Source: Pelagicoccus sp. SDUM812005
GTDB lineage: Bacteria; Verrucomicrobiota; Verrucomicrobiia; Opitutales; Opitutaceae
Length of the DNA: 64,000 bases
NCBI RefSeq assembly: GCF_031127875.1
Contig: NZ_JARXIA010000001.1
Location: forward strand, 310,001 to 374,000
Direction: 5' to 3'
Positions 24,846 through 33,790 of this stretch are shown in pieces (within the stretch, counting starts at the first letter, position 1; each line of letters opens with the position of its first letter). A program made the position numbers and the translations under genes. The notes below the pieces were generated by a model. That model worked only from the letters and a program-made list of their open reading frames with translations, made no database searches and had not been told where the DNA came from.

Positions 24846-25940
24846 TTATTTTTCTCGGCCTTCGCTCTCGGTTTCGGTGATGGCGGCGTCCTCGGCGGGT
24901 TCGTCGTTGCTTTTGCTCTTGGCTTCGGAGCGGGCGAATTCGCGCATGTCGATGGCGACGTCGTCCTTTTCGAATATTTCGCGCCCGAGGATGTATTCCA
25001 TGATGTCTTCCATCGTGACCACGCCGGCCATGGAGCCGAATTCGTCGACCACGACCAGGAGCTGCTGGTGGGTCTTGAGGATGGTTTGCAGGGCGGCGGC
25101 GACGGTGACGGTTTCGGGAACGAAGTGCACTTCGTTCATGATCTCGCTGAGGCGGATGCGGTCCTGGTCCTCGGCTACGAACTTGAGCAGGTCGCGGCGG
25201 CGCACGAGGCCGACGATCTGGTCGATTTCCTCGTCGTAGACGGGGAGGCGGGCGAAGGGGATATTGGGGAAGTCGCGGAAGATGTCGCCGATAGTGAGGG
25301 TCTTCTCGAGGGCGGTCACCACCACGCGCGGGGTCATGATGGAGCTCACCATTTCCTCGTCGAGCTTGAGGGCGTTGGTTACCATGTCCGACTCGCTGCT
25401 GGTGAGGGTTCCGTCCTTGGCCCCTTTTTCGGCGAGCAGGATGATTTCCTCTTCGTTGGAGGAGGAGTCTTCGTTGTTTTGCTCTTCCCGCACCACGAAG
25501 CGCACGGAGAAGTTGGTCAGGGTGGTGGCGGGCCAGAGGGCGATCTTCATCCAGCGGAGCGGGCTAACGACCCAGGGCTGGAGCTGTATGCGGTAGGTGA
25601 CGCCGAGGTTCTTAGGGATAATCTCGGAGAAGATCAGGATGCTGAGGGTGAGGATGCCGGTGATCCAGCCGATGACGTTGCTGTCCCAGATCTGGATGGC
25701 GAGGGAGCCGACCAAGGTGGAGCCGGCGGTGTTGGCGATGGTGTTGAGGGTGAGAATCGCCGAAATTGTGTTGGAAAGGTCGGTCTTGTGGAACTCGAGG
25801 AGCTCCCCCTTCTTGGGCCGACGCTTCTTCAGCGACTCGATATCTGCGATGGTGGTACTCAGGATGAGAGCCTCGAGCATCGAACAGACGAAGGAAACGC
25901 CTACGGTGAAGGCGACGGCGAGCACGAATTGCGTAATCAT
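24846..25940 (-). CDS. CNNM/CorC-type membrane protein (DUF21 plus CBS pair)
   Basis: A 364-residue integral membrane protein of the hemolysin C/CNNM group. N-terminal DUF21 with about three to four membrane helices (FVCSMLEALILSTT, LTLNTIANTAGSTLVGSLA, FSEIIPKNLGVTYR). Then an acidic linker and a CBS pair at about 205-325 (SSIMTPRVVVTALE, then VDEFGSMAGVVTMEDIMEYI). Relatives mediate or regulate Mg2+/Co2+ export. The usual C-terminal transporter-associated domain is missing; the protein ends in an acidic, disordered-looking tail. It leads the operon with the methyltransferase and lgt genes. Confidence 0.87.
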   Translation of the reverse strand: MITQFVLAVAFTVGVSFVCSMLEALILSTTIADIESLKKRRPKKGELLEFHKTDLSNTISAILTLNTIANTAGSTLVGSLAIQIWDSNVIGWITGILTLSILIFSEIIPKNLGVTYRIQLQPWVVSPLRWMKIALWPATTLTNFSVRFVVREEQNNEDSSSNEEEIILLAEKGAKDGTLTSSESDMVTNALKLDEEMVSSIMTPRVVVTALEKTLTIGDIFRDFPNIPFARLPVYDEEIDQIVGLVRRRDLLKFVAEDQDRIRLSEIMNEVHFVPETVTVAAALQTILKTHQQLLVVVDEFGSMAGVVTMEDIMEYILGREIFEKDDVAIDMREFARSEAKSKSNDEPAEDAAITETESEGREK

Positions 25941-26246
25941 CGTCGGCTGTTGGGGAGATCTGGCGAGTTAGCTCGGCTCGATTGCTCTGGATGGTGACTG
26001 GTGAAGAAACTCGATCTTCGCGAGTCAGGTTCCTCGTCGGCTTCCCCCTCGAATTGGAGAAAAGCGGAACCGGTGCTACGGTCGGCGTGTTGGGCGTGCG
26101 TCATTGATTTTTTCAAAGATGCTGCCCGGAGAGGAAAAATCAAGGGTCATATTGAGGGGGAGATCGGAGCGATTTTTGGGTCTCAAGGAGCGATTCTGGC
26201 GGGAGTCGTTGTTGCAAATTGGGGCGGCAGCCCTCTGATTGCGGCG
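25941..26246. other. Intergenic region or N-terminal extension of the SNF2 gene
   Basis: 306 bp between the divergent CNNM-like gene and the ATG I prefer for the SNF2 ATPase. The SNF2 frame stays open back to a GTG at 26001, but the 82 residues it would add have no family-like features. I see no RNA gene or repeat here; it should hold promoters for both genes. Confidence 0.35.
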
Positions 26247-28643
26247 ATGGATCCATTCGTATTCGACCAGCGGTTTGCCAAGTTCGTGGGGCAGGTTGAT
26301 TCTGCGGCCCTGGCGAAGGGGACCGAACTGTACGAGGCGGGGGCGGCGCGGGTGGATGCCTTGGGCGGCTCCTCGATACGTGGGGCGGTGATCGAGAAGC
26401 GGGAGGGGGCGTTTCAAGTGAGCCTCGCGGTGAACGATGCGGGGGGATTGAGCGGGAGCTGCAGTTGCGCGGAGTTCTTCAATTGCGCCCACGCCTACGC
26501 TTTGGCGCGGGTGGCTCGGGATCGCTTGGTGGGCAAGGTTTCTTCGCCGACGCGGAATTCCCCGCCGAAGGTGGAGCCCCTGAGCCCGCTGCAGGCGGAA
26601 TTGGAGCGTGTCTGGAAGTTGGCAAAGCAGTCGGGCTACCTGCTGTATCCAAAGGACCTTTACAAGTTGGTGTCGAATCGGGCTGGCCTTGGGGTTGCGG
26701 GACGGGAACCGATTCGGGACCTCAAGCGAGTTTTGCAGCAGGAGGCTCCGAAGTCCGTGGAGGACTTCAGCGGGCTTTTGTTCGACTATTTCGAATACAA
26801 GGGAATCCAAGGGGTAGACGGGTTCGAGCGGCCGGTTCGCTCGCGGGGATCCAAGGGAGGTTTTGCTCCGGCGCCGAGCGAAGCGAAATGGGATCGGCCG
26901 GCCTTGAAGCTCCGGGTGCGTATTGGTTTGGAGGAGTCGCCCGATCGCGACTGGTTTCAAGCGCGAGCGCAATGGGAGGTCGAAGGGGGAGGCTTTTCCG
27001 CGGAGGAGATCCGCAAGCTGCGGGATGCGGAGGGCGCTTTGGTAAAGCTCGACGGGAAGGGCTGGTGTCGGCTCGATCGCGAGCTCGACGAGAAGGACGC
27101 CCGAGCCTTGTCCTCCTTGGGACTCGATCCGGATCGCGGCAATTCGCAGCGGATCCACCTTTGCCAGGTGGAGGATCTCCTGGCGGAGGAAATGCTGGGG
27201 AAGGCGAGATGGAAGGAGCTTCGCTCTCGGGCCAAAGCTTTGTCAGGACGGGAAGCTCCAAGGGTGCCGAAGGTTTTGGAAGGCGTCTTGCGGCCTTACC
27301 AAATCGAGGGCTTTTCCTACCTCTGTCGGCTGAGCCAGCTGGAATTGGGCGGAATTTTGGCGGACGATATGGGGCTGGGTAAAACGGTGCAGACGATCGC
27401 TTGGCTGCTGTGGCTGGCCGAGAGAAGCAAGCCGCGGTTTCGGGTTCTGGTCGTTTGCCCGAAGTCTGTAACCGATAATTGGGTACAGGAACCGATCAAG
27501 TTTAAGACCGGTCTGAGCACCGAGCTATTTCGTTCCGTAGAGCAGGGGATCGGGGAGTCGAGCATCGTGGTGGCCAACTACGCCCAGCTGCGGATCCATG
27601 GGGAGCTGTTTACGGGCCAGGATTGGGATGCGGTGGTGCTGGACGAGGCGCAGTATATCAAGTCGCCGACCTCGCAGACCAGCAAGGTTGCCTACAAGTT
27701 GCGTGGACGTCATCGCTTGGCCCTGACGGGCACGCCGATCGAAAATAGCCTCACGGATTTGTGGAGCATCATGCGCTTCGCCATGCCTCGCCTGTTTGGG
27801 CCCTTGCCCACCTTTCAGGTGAACTACAGCAGGGCGCGAGGCGAGGAAGCCCTGGCGGACCTGCGTCAGCGGATGCGGCCGTTCTTGCTGCGCCGCTTGA
27901 AGCGGGAGGTTGCCAAGGAGTTGCCCGAGCGCATCGAGAAGGACATCTATTGCGAGCTGGAGGGCGAGCAGCGGGAGCTTTACGAGGAGGAGCTCGCGAG
28001 CGCTCGAGCCCTGCTGAAGTCGGCCAAGGGGCAAGGCGGAAGCTTGAACGTCTTGCAGGCCTTGTTGCGCCTGCGGCAGGTGTGCTGCGATGCGAAGTTG
28101 CTGAAAGGCGCGGCGAGGCAGGAAGCGGAGGTTTCGGCCAAGGTGCAGGCCCTGCTCGACTTGTTGGAACCTTTGGTTGCGGAAGGGCACAAGGTGCTCG
28201 TTTTTAGCCAGTTCGTGCAAATGCTCGAAATCGTGGAGGGGGAGCTGCGCAAGCGGCAACTTTCCCTGTTGAAGCTGACCGGCAAGACCAAGAATCGAGG
28301 CGAGCTGGTGGAACGGTTTCAAGGGGATGGGAGCGAACAGGTTTTCCTTTTGTCGCTGAAGGCGGCGGGATCGGGGCTCACGTTGACGGCCGCTTCCTAC
28401 GTGGTCTTGCTCGATCCGTGGTGGAACCCGGCTGTGGAGGCGCAGGCGATCGATCGGGCCCATCGCATCGGGCAGACCGACCAAGTGATCGCTTACCGTA
28501 TCCTAGCCAAGGATACGGTCGAAGAAAAGATTCGCAAGATCCAGCAAGAGAAGGCGGAGCTGGCGGCCGCGTTGTTTGGGGAAGACGGTTCGTTGAACTC
28601 CAAGCTGGAGATGGATGATTTGGAAGCGCTTCTAGTCCCCTAG
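26247..28643 (+). CDS. SNF2-family ATPase/helicase with SWIM zinc finger
   Basis: A 798-residue cytoplasmic DNA-translocating ATPase. N-terminal SWIM zinc finger at about 70-85 (CSCAEFFNCAHAY, pattern CxC-n-CxH); middle region unassigned; SNF2 helicase core from about 345. Motif I ADDMGLGKTVQT, II LDEAQYIKS, III LALTGTPIENSLTDLW, IV VFSQFVQMLEI, V AGSGLTLTAASYV, VI DRAHRIGQTDQV. Bacterial SWIM-SNF2 proteins (RapA/HepA-like) act on stalled RNA polymerase or DNA repair complexes; the exact role is unknown. The start at 26247 is preferred over 26001. Its TAG stop overlaps the TAG of the convergent kinase gene. Confidence 0.88.
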   Translation: MDPFVFDQRFAKFVGQVDSAALAKGTELYEAGAARVDALGGSSIRGAVIEKREGAFQVSLAVNDAGGLSGSCSCAEFFNCAHAYALARVARDRLVGKVSSPTRNSPPKVEPLSPLQAELERVWKLAKQSGYLLYPKDLYKLVSNRAGLGVAGREPIRDLKRVLQQEAPKSVEDFSGLLFDYFEYKGIQGVDGFERPVRSRGSKGGFAPAPSEAKWDRPALKLRVRIGLEESPDRDWFQARAQWEVEGGGFSAEEIRKLRDAEGALVKLDGKGWCRLDRELDEKDARALSSLGLDPDRGNSQRIHLCQVEDLLAEEMLGKARWKELRSRAKALSGREAPRVPKVLEGVLRPYQIEGFSYLCRLSQLELGGILADDMGLGKTVQTIAWLLWLAERSKPRFRVLVVCPKSVTDNWVQEPIKFKTGLSTELFRSVEQGIGESSIVVANYAQLRIHGELFTGQDWDAVVLDEAQYIKSPTSQTSKVAYKLRGRHRLALTGTPIENSLTDLWSIMRFAMPRLFGPLPTFQVNYSRARGEEALADLRQRMRPFLLRRLKREVAKELPERIEKDIYCELEGEQRELYEEELASARALLKSAKGQGGSLNVLQALLRLRQVCCDAKLLKGAARQEAEVSAKVQALLDLLEPLVAEGHKVLVFSQFVQMLEIVEGELRKRQLSLLKLTGKTKNRGELVERFQGDGSEQVFLLSLKAAGSGLTLTAASYVVLLDPWWNPAVEAQAIDRAHRIGQTDQVIAYRILAKDTVEEKIRKIQQEKAELAAALFGEDGSLNSKLEMDDLEALLVP

Positions 28644-30391
28644 ACTTCGGACTTGCTAGGCACTTTGAGAGTGAAGGTCGTTCCTTTGCCGAGGACGCTG
28701 CGAACCGTGATTTCGATGCCCAAACGTTCGCACATGCTTTTGACCAGATAGAGGCCGAGCCCGGTGGAGGATTCTCCTCCGGTGGGCTTAGCGGAAAGAC
28801 GCGCGAACTTGCCGAACAGTTTCCTTTGGTCTTCCTCGCTGATGCCGGGTCCGGTATCTGATATGGCGATACAGTTCGAGCCTGTTTCGGCATAGGTTTT
28901 CACTTGGACTTTTCCGTATTCAGGCGTGTATTTGACGGCGTTGTTGATGAGGTTGTTCAGGCAAATGGAGAACCAGTCTGGGTCTGTGAAGATCCGCAGT
29001 TCGCTCTTTGTATCGCCTTCGATCGAGAGCTTTATGTTTTTGCGGTCGGCATGCTCCGTGAACTGGGCGCAGGAATTCTTGACCAGTTCGAACGGGTTGA
29101 CGTGTTGCGATGAGACTTGAACGTCGTGTCCTTCTATTCTTGATACATCGAGTAGGGTTTCGACAAGGGAGAGCATGCGATTGGCGCTGTCCTCGATATC
29201 TTGTATGAACTCGACCGGATCGTCTTCGTCGAAATCGGTCACCGCGCAGAGCCCTAAGATGCCGTTGAGCGGATTGCGCAGGTCATGGGCGACGATTCCT
29301 ATGAATTCATCTTTTTCCCGGTTGAGTCGCGATAGTTCGTCGTTCGCTTTTTCAAGGGATGCGGCCGATTGTTCGATCTTCTTCTTTTGGCGTTCGATTT
29401 GGTCGTTGATCCGGGAGAGCTCTTGGTTGCGCCTTTCCAGCCGGTCGTGGTGGCGCTTGATTGATACGATGAAGATCCATGCAACGACGGCGGTGGTAAG
29501 CAGAGCTATGATAACGTTTATCAAGAGCTCTTTTCTGAGCGGGGCGAGCTGGGCGTCCTCGGTTTGTTCGACAATGAGGAACCAGTCTAGTTCGGGTACG
29601 AAGCGGCAGTTGAGCAAACGCGTCTTGCCGTCTCGCTCGTAGGAGAGATTGGCGATCTCGCCGTTGAGCAAAGCGGAGGATTGTTCCGCTAAGCCTTCAA
29701 TCTCTTGCAAGCTCGGGATGTTAAGCAAGGGGCTGTTGGACGGGCGCAGAACCATCTTTCCGTCTGTATTCACGAAGTAAATCTGCCGGTCGTATTTAGC
29801 CTCGTAGCGGCTGATGAGGTGGTTGACTCGGTTAACGGTGAGACCGACTCCGGTGGCTCCGATGAAGTTTCCTTGGTAATCCTTTACGCGGTAATTGATG
29901 AAGATGGTCATCTCGTCCTGGTTGGCGAGATCCGGATCGACGTTGATCTCGTAGTCCTCAGGTAGGTCGCGCACGCGGAAATACCATTCGTCGCGTGGGT
30001 CGTCCTCGCGTATCTTTTTCAGGATGCCTTGGGGATGGTAGTAGGTTCTCGTCTTCTCCGAGACGAAGAAGCTGCTGATCGTGTTGTACTGGATTTTTAG
30101 CTCGTGCAGGTATTTGGTGACTGCGTCTTGCTTGGATTCGCCTTCCAGACTCCAATCCTTGAGGAAGGTGTCGTTGGCCATGAGCGATGAAATAAAGATG
30201 GGCCTCAGCAGGTCGCGCTGTATTTCTGAGTATACGTTGTCGGAAGTGAGCGGAAGCGAGGTTTCGACAATGGTTCGCCGTACGTTGCGTTTCGAGACGA
30301 AATAGCTGCTGAGGCTATTGGTTAGGAACCCGATGAGAAGGAGCAGGCAAACGAGCCAGGCCCAGCGATATCTGGTAGAAAATGGAATCAT
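28640..30391 (-). CDS. Cache-domain sensor histidine kinase
   Basis: A 583-residue inner-membrane kinase. Transmembrane segment at about 10-30; an extracytoplasmic double-Cache-like sensor at about 35-300 (SSFFVSEKTRTYYHPQGI, DEWYFRV, ATGVGLTVNRVNHLI); second membrane segment at about 305-325; long coiled coil (about 330-365); HisKA box GIVAHDLRNPLNG with His369; HATPase motifs NLINNAVKYTPE (N box), ISDTGPGIS (G1) and STGLGLYLV (G2). Its sensor resembles those for small carboxylates or amino acids. No response regulator is adjacent. It ends on the same CTAG as the SNF2 gene. Confidence 0.9.
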   Translation of the reverse strand: MIPFSTRYRWAWLVCLLLLIGFLTNSLSSYFVSKRNVRRTIVETSLPLTSDNVYSEIQRDLLRPIFISSLMANDTFLKDWSLEGESKQDAVTKYLHELKIQYNTISSFFVSEKTRTYYHPQGILKKIREDDPRDEWYFRVRDLPEDYEINVDPDLANQDEMTIFINYRVKDYQGNFIGATGVGLTVNRVNHLISRYEAKYDRQIYFVNTDGKMVLRPSNSPLLNIPSLQEIEGLAEQSSALLNGEIANLSYERDGKTRLLNCRFVPELDWFLIVEQTEDAQLAPLRKELLINVIIALLTTAVVAWIFIVSIKRHHDRLERRNQELSRINDQIERQKKKIEQSAASLEKANDELSRLNREKDEFIGIVAHDLRNPLNGILGLCAVTDFDEDDPVEFIQDIEDSANRMLSLVETLLDVSRIEGHDVQVSSQHVNPFELVKNSCAQFTEHADRKNIKLSIEGDTKSELRIFTDPDWFSICLNNLINNAVKYTPEYGKVQVKTYAETGSNCIAISDTGPGISEEDQRKLFGKFARLSAKPTGGESSTGLGLYLVKSMCERLGIEITVRSVLGKGTTFTLKVPSKSEV

Positions 30392-30572
30392 TCAAAAGCG
30401 CGTGGAAATTTGAGTCGAAACGGGAAACGGCGAGAAATACCTTTATCGACAGTTCGTCGAGGCTCGAAAGCCTAAGTCTTGGAAAAAGCTAAGCCTGCAA
30501 CGCGAGGCTGAGGTGGGCGCAGGTCTTTTTGGAAGGGCTCCGGAGCTCGTGTAGTGCTGCTAGGCTTTGCCT

Positions 30573-31787
30573 TCACTTTTTCTGCTTCGCTTCGATCCAG
30601 CGGCTCATGAATTCGGTGGAGCGATGCTGGTGGTGGTTCAGCAGCTTGCCGAGGAAGTTGCCTTGGCGGTTGGCATGGCGATCGCAGAAGGCTTGCTCGA
30701 GGATCTCAGGCAGCTTGGCGAGCCAATGGCTTTCTGAAAAACGCTCGCGAGCGATCCGGTAACCGCAAGCTTGGGCTTGTAGCCAGGCCGGCTCCTCGGT
30801 GTAGGTGTTGATCGCAGTGTCGGAGAACTGTCGTGGATCGATGGATACGTTGCTCCCCCATTCGAGGGTTCCGAGCATGCCTTCGGTTGCGATGGGAGAG
30901 GCGATGCTGGGAGTCCCAGCGAGGAAGGCGTCGGCGAGCTTCCCCTTGAGTCCGGCCCCGAAGCGTAGGGGGGCGAGGTTGAGCCGATAGCGCGAGAGGG
31001 TTTCGATCGCGTTTTCCGCTCGGCCGCGAATGTGGAAGCCGATCTTTTCGTTGTGGAGCTGCTTTGCTTTTTCGGGCGTATAGGAGCCGAAGACGTCTAG
31101 GCGCGCTTCGGGGAGCTGCGCTCGGATGAGCGGCCAAATTTCGTGGCGGCAGAATTGTACGGCGTCCCAGTTCGGTTGGTGCAGGAAGCTGCCGATCATG
31201 ACGCAATCCTGGCGCTCGTCGTAGCTGAGGGTAGCGGCCGTCTCAGGCTCCGGCAGGACGAAGGGCCAGTAGGCGATTTGCGGGGGCGAAATCGGAAAGG
31301 TTTCTTGGAGGAGCTGCAGCTCGTATTCCGAGATGATGAGGGAAAGGTCGACCCGCAGAAGGGAGGCGATTTCGCGAAGGGCGATTGGGTTTTGCAGATC
31401 GAGGGCGGCTCCGCTCTTGAGGGCTTGGTGGCGGGCTTCGCGCAGGCAGTGCAGATCGCTGGTGTCGATGACGCGTAGGGTTTCGGGAAGGGCTTGGGCG
31501 ACGCGCCAGCCGAATTGCTCTTCCGTCATGTAGCGGTCGAAGATGACGATGTCAGGGGCGAGTTGGGCGACCCAGGCGTCGAAGCTGGAGGAGTTCAGTT
31601 GGATTTCGTGGGTGGCGATGGGGAAGTCGCTAGCGAGATCGTGGCTGTGCTCGGAGGTTTGGGCGGCGCTGGCGAAATGGATTTCCCACCGGGCCTGGCA
31701 GAGGCTTCGGATGAGGTCGAGGGTGCGGGTGCCCGCGGCGGAGGAGCTTGGCTCCGGCCAGATTTTTCCTAGGATCAGAACTCGCAT
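30573..31787 (-). CDS. Glycosyltransferase, GT4-like (family 1)
   Basis: A 404-residue GT-B fold transferase. N-terminal MRVLILGKIWPEPSSSAAG is the acceptor-side Rossmann start; the C-terminal donor half has CVMIGSFLHQPNWDAVQF, LDVFGSYTPEKAKQL, IRGRAENAIETLSRYRLNL and the nucleotide-sugar motif RFGAGLKGKLADAFLAGTP. The start at ATG 31787 is preferred over a GTG 12 bp upstream. No polysaccharide cluster surrounds it, so it may add a sugar to lipid, protein or a small molecule. Upstream, 30392-30572 holds no gene. Confidence 0.82.
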   Translation of the reverse strand: MRVLILGKIWPEPSSSAAGTRTLDLIRSLCQARWEIHFASAAQTSEHSHDLASDFPIATHEIQLNSSSFDAWVAQLAPDIVIFDRYMTEEQFGWRVAQALPETLRVIDTSDLHCLREARHQALKSGAALDLQNPIALREIASLLRVDLSLIISEYELQLLQETFPISPPQIAYWPFVLPEPETAATLSYDERQDCVMIGSFLHQPNWDAVQFCRHEIWPLIRAQLPEARLDVFGSYTPEKAKQLHNEKIGFHIRGRAENAIETLSRYRLNLAPLRFGAGLKGKLADAFLAGTPSIASPIATEGMLGTLEWGSNVSIDPRQFSDTAINTYTEEPAWLQAQACGYRIARERFSESHWLAKLPEILEQAFCDRHANRQGNFLGKLLNHHQHRSTEFMSRWIEAKQKK

Positions 31788-31943
31788 GGTTGCGACCACT
31801 TATTTGAAGGGGGAGGGCGGAGACCAGTTAAATCTGCAATCTTTGCGGCAACGGTCCTATGAGGGTTTACATCGAGGGGAAGCTGGCCTAGCTTTGGGGC
31901 CTGTTACGCGCACGTATTCCAACTCCCAACGCCAAGACTTGCC

Positions 31944-32864
31944 ATGCCAAAGTTCAGTCTCGAACGTACTATCTCTATCAAGGCGCCCGCAGCCTCGGTT
32001 TTTTCCAACGTTAAGGATTTCAGGAACTGGGTGGCTTGGTCACCTTGGATCTTGGCGGAGCCGATGTGTCGGCTGGAGTACGCGGAAGACGGCCGCAGCT
32101 ACAGTTGGTCCGGCGATATCATCGGCGCCGGCAAGATGGAGGTGCTCGATGTCGTCGAGAACAAGGAGATCCACTATCGGCTAAGCTTCTTGAAGCCGTT
32201 CAAGTCGGTGTCTTCCGTCTCCTTTTATTTTGACGAGGGTAGTGGCGAAACCAATACGCGTTGGACGATGTCCGGTTCGCTGCCGTTTTTCCTTTTTTGG
32301 ATGAAGCGGACGATGGTGGCGGCGATATCCATGGACTACGATCGCGGGTTGCGCATGTTGAAGGACCAGGTCGAGCTGGGACAGGTGCCGTCCACTTTGA
32401 AGTTCGCCGGTTTCGAAACGGTGGAGGGCTTCGAGTACGTGGGCTTGAGCCGGGATTGCAAATTGTCCGAGATCTCTGATCGCATGGGCGCGGACATGCA
32501 GCAGGCGGCTTCGATCCTGAGCGCTCTCGGGATTGAAATGGAGGGCCCGCCCGTTTGCTTTTACGAGCGTTTCGACATGAGCGAAGGGACGACTCGCTAC
32601 CGGATCGCTCTGCCGGTGGCCGCTGGCACGCCTTGCCCCGAAGGGCTTGAGAAGGGGACTTTGGGCGAAATCAAGGCCTATGCGATTCACCATACCGGAG
32701 CGTATCGCCACCTTGGCAACGCCTGGGCGGCGGGAATGATGCACCAGCGCTCCAAGGTGTTCGCAGGCAGTAAGGAAAGCCCGCCTTTCGAGGTGTACCG
32801 GAACGATCCTTGCGCGGTAGGCGAGGAAGAGCTTCTGAGCACGGTCTACTTTCCTGCGAAGTAG
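31944..32864 (+). CDS. SRPBCC (START-like) plus GyrI-like effector-binding protein
   Basis: A 306-residue cytoplasmic protein in two halves. Residues 1-145 form a polyketide-cyclase/START-like hydrophobic ligand fold (FSLERTISIKAPAASVFSN, then FRNWVAWSPW). Residues about 155-305 resemble the GyrI-like/AraC effector-binding fold (AIHHTGAYRHLGNAW, ending ELLSTVYFPAK). The combination is common in Bacteroidetes and Verrucomicrobia and is usually assumed to bind small hydrophobic compounds; no DNA-binding part is present. Divergent from the glycosyltransferase gene. Confidence 0.78.
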   Translation: MPKFSLERTISIKAPAASVFSNVKDFRNWVAWSPWILAEPMCRLEYAEDGRSYSWSGDIIGAGKMEVLDVVENKEIHYRLSFLKPFKSVSSVSFYFDEGSGETNTRWTMSGSLPFFLFWMKRTMVAAISMDYDRGLRMLKDQVELGQVPSTLKFAGFETVEGFEYVGLSRDCKLSEISDRMGADMQQAASILSALGIEMEGPPVCFYERFDMSEGTTRYRIALPVAAGTPCPEGLEKGTLGEIKAYAIHHTGAYRHLGNAWAAGMMHQRSKVFAGSKESPPFEVYRNDPCAVGEEELLSTVYFPAK

Positions 32865-32885
32865 CTTTTTAGGAAGGGTCCGGGT

Positions 32886-33632
32886 TTACGGGGTATTGAG
32901 TATTTTGATACGAGAAGCGACGTTGCCGCGCTCGAGTACGCGGACCACGAGGAGCAGTAGGCGAACGCTCAGTTGGGCGGGGGAAGTGAGGCATTCGGAA
33001 AAGCGGGCTACGGCGGTGTCGCGTTCGGCGATCAATTGGTCGCGTTTTTCGGGGCTGGCGAGGGAGAGCTCCAAGGTTTGGGTCCACGCTTTGTCGCGAG
33101 CGTAGGCAATGCTGTAGATGCTGAGCTTTTCGTCGATGGGACCGACGAGTCGATCCAGCAAACCAAGTGGGCGAAAGATGTGGGTGAGGCGTTGTTGGGT
33201 ATCGTCGATGAGGTTTCCGAGGATCCGGTTGATGGAGTGGAAGTCGTTTTTCAGCGAAAGGGAATCTGCGGCGGCAGCCTGCGCGGCGGCGATGCCGAGG
33301 TCCAAGCTGATGTGGGCGTTCATCCCGAGGAGCAGGTGTTGCAGGGTGACGAGTTTCGGGGATCGGGCGTGGAAGGCGGCATCCCAGGATTTGCAGCTCT
33401 GCTTGCTTTCGCGAAAGCTTCGGTAGGCGTCGAGGTAGCGGCTGGCGAAGATGATATCCAGTTTTTCCATACGCTCGTTGTCTTCGAAGGATCCGCGGTC
33501 GATTCCATCCTTCACTGCGATGGTGACACGTTTGTAGAGGGAGGGGAAGTAGCCGAGCGGATCATTGGTTTCGATGCAGGCGCGGACGATTCTATCGAGT
33601 TCGTCTATTACCTCGTCAATGGTGCGGATCAT
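32886..33632 (-). CDS. DUF5995-like protein
   Basis: A 248-residue, helix-rich cytoplasmic protein resembling the DUF5995 family: DPLGYFPSLYKRVTIAV near the start, RMEKLDIIFASRYLDAY, and the diagnostic LVTLQHLLLGMNAHISLDL with GIAAAQA. A metal or lipid-linked function has been suggested for relatives, but none is proven. I chose the ATG at 33632; a GTG at 33647 adds five residues. It converges on the SRPBCC gene with 21 bp between the stops. Confidence 0.65.
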   Translation of the reverse strand: MIRTIDEVIDELDRIVRACIETNDPLGYFPSLYKRVTIAVKDGIDRGSFEDNERMEKLDIIFASRYLDAYRSFRESKQSCKSWDAAFHARSPKLVTLQHLLLGMNAHISLDLGIAAAQAAAADSLSLKNDFHSINRILGNLIDDTQQRLTHIFRPLGLLDRLVGPIDEKLSIYSIAYARDKAWTQTLELSLASPEKRDQLIAERDTAVARFSECLTSPAQLSVRLLLLVVRVLERGNVASRIKILNTP

Positions 33633-33689
33633 CGAGGGATACTGCACTTTCTAGGCCCGTTGCGGCGAGCTTGATTGTAGTAGGCGCAA

Positions 33690-33720
33690 TAAAACGCTCC
33701 GCCTGAATGGCGGAGCGTCT
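33690..33720 (-). terminator. Terminator after rhlE-type gene
   Basis: ACGCTCCGCC at 33694-33703 and GGCGGAGCGT at 33709-33718 form a perfect 10-bp stem with a TGAAT loop. On the - strand it is followed by TTTTATT, so it serves the helicase gene ending at 33791. Confidence 0.82.
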
Positions 33721-33790
33721 TTGAAAGAATCGAGGAGTTGAGTCCCCGTTGATTGCCCTTGGATCGCGGGCAATGATTCTGGCTCGAGGC

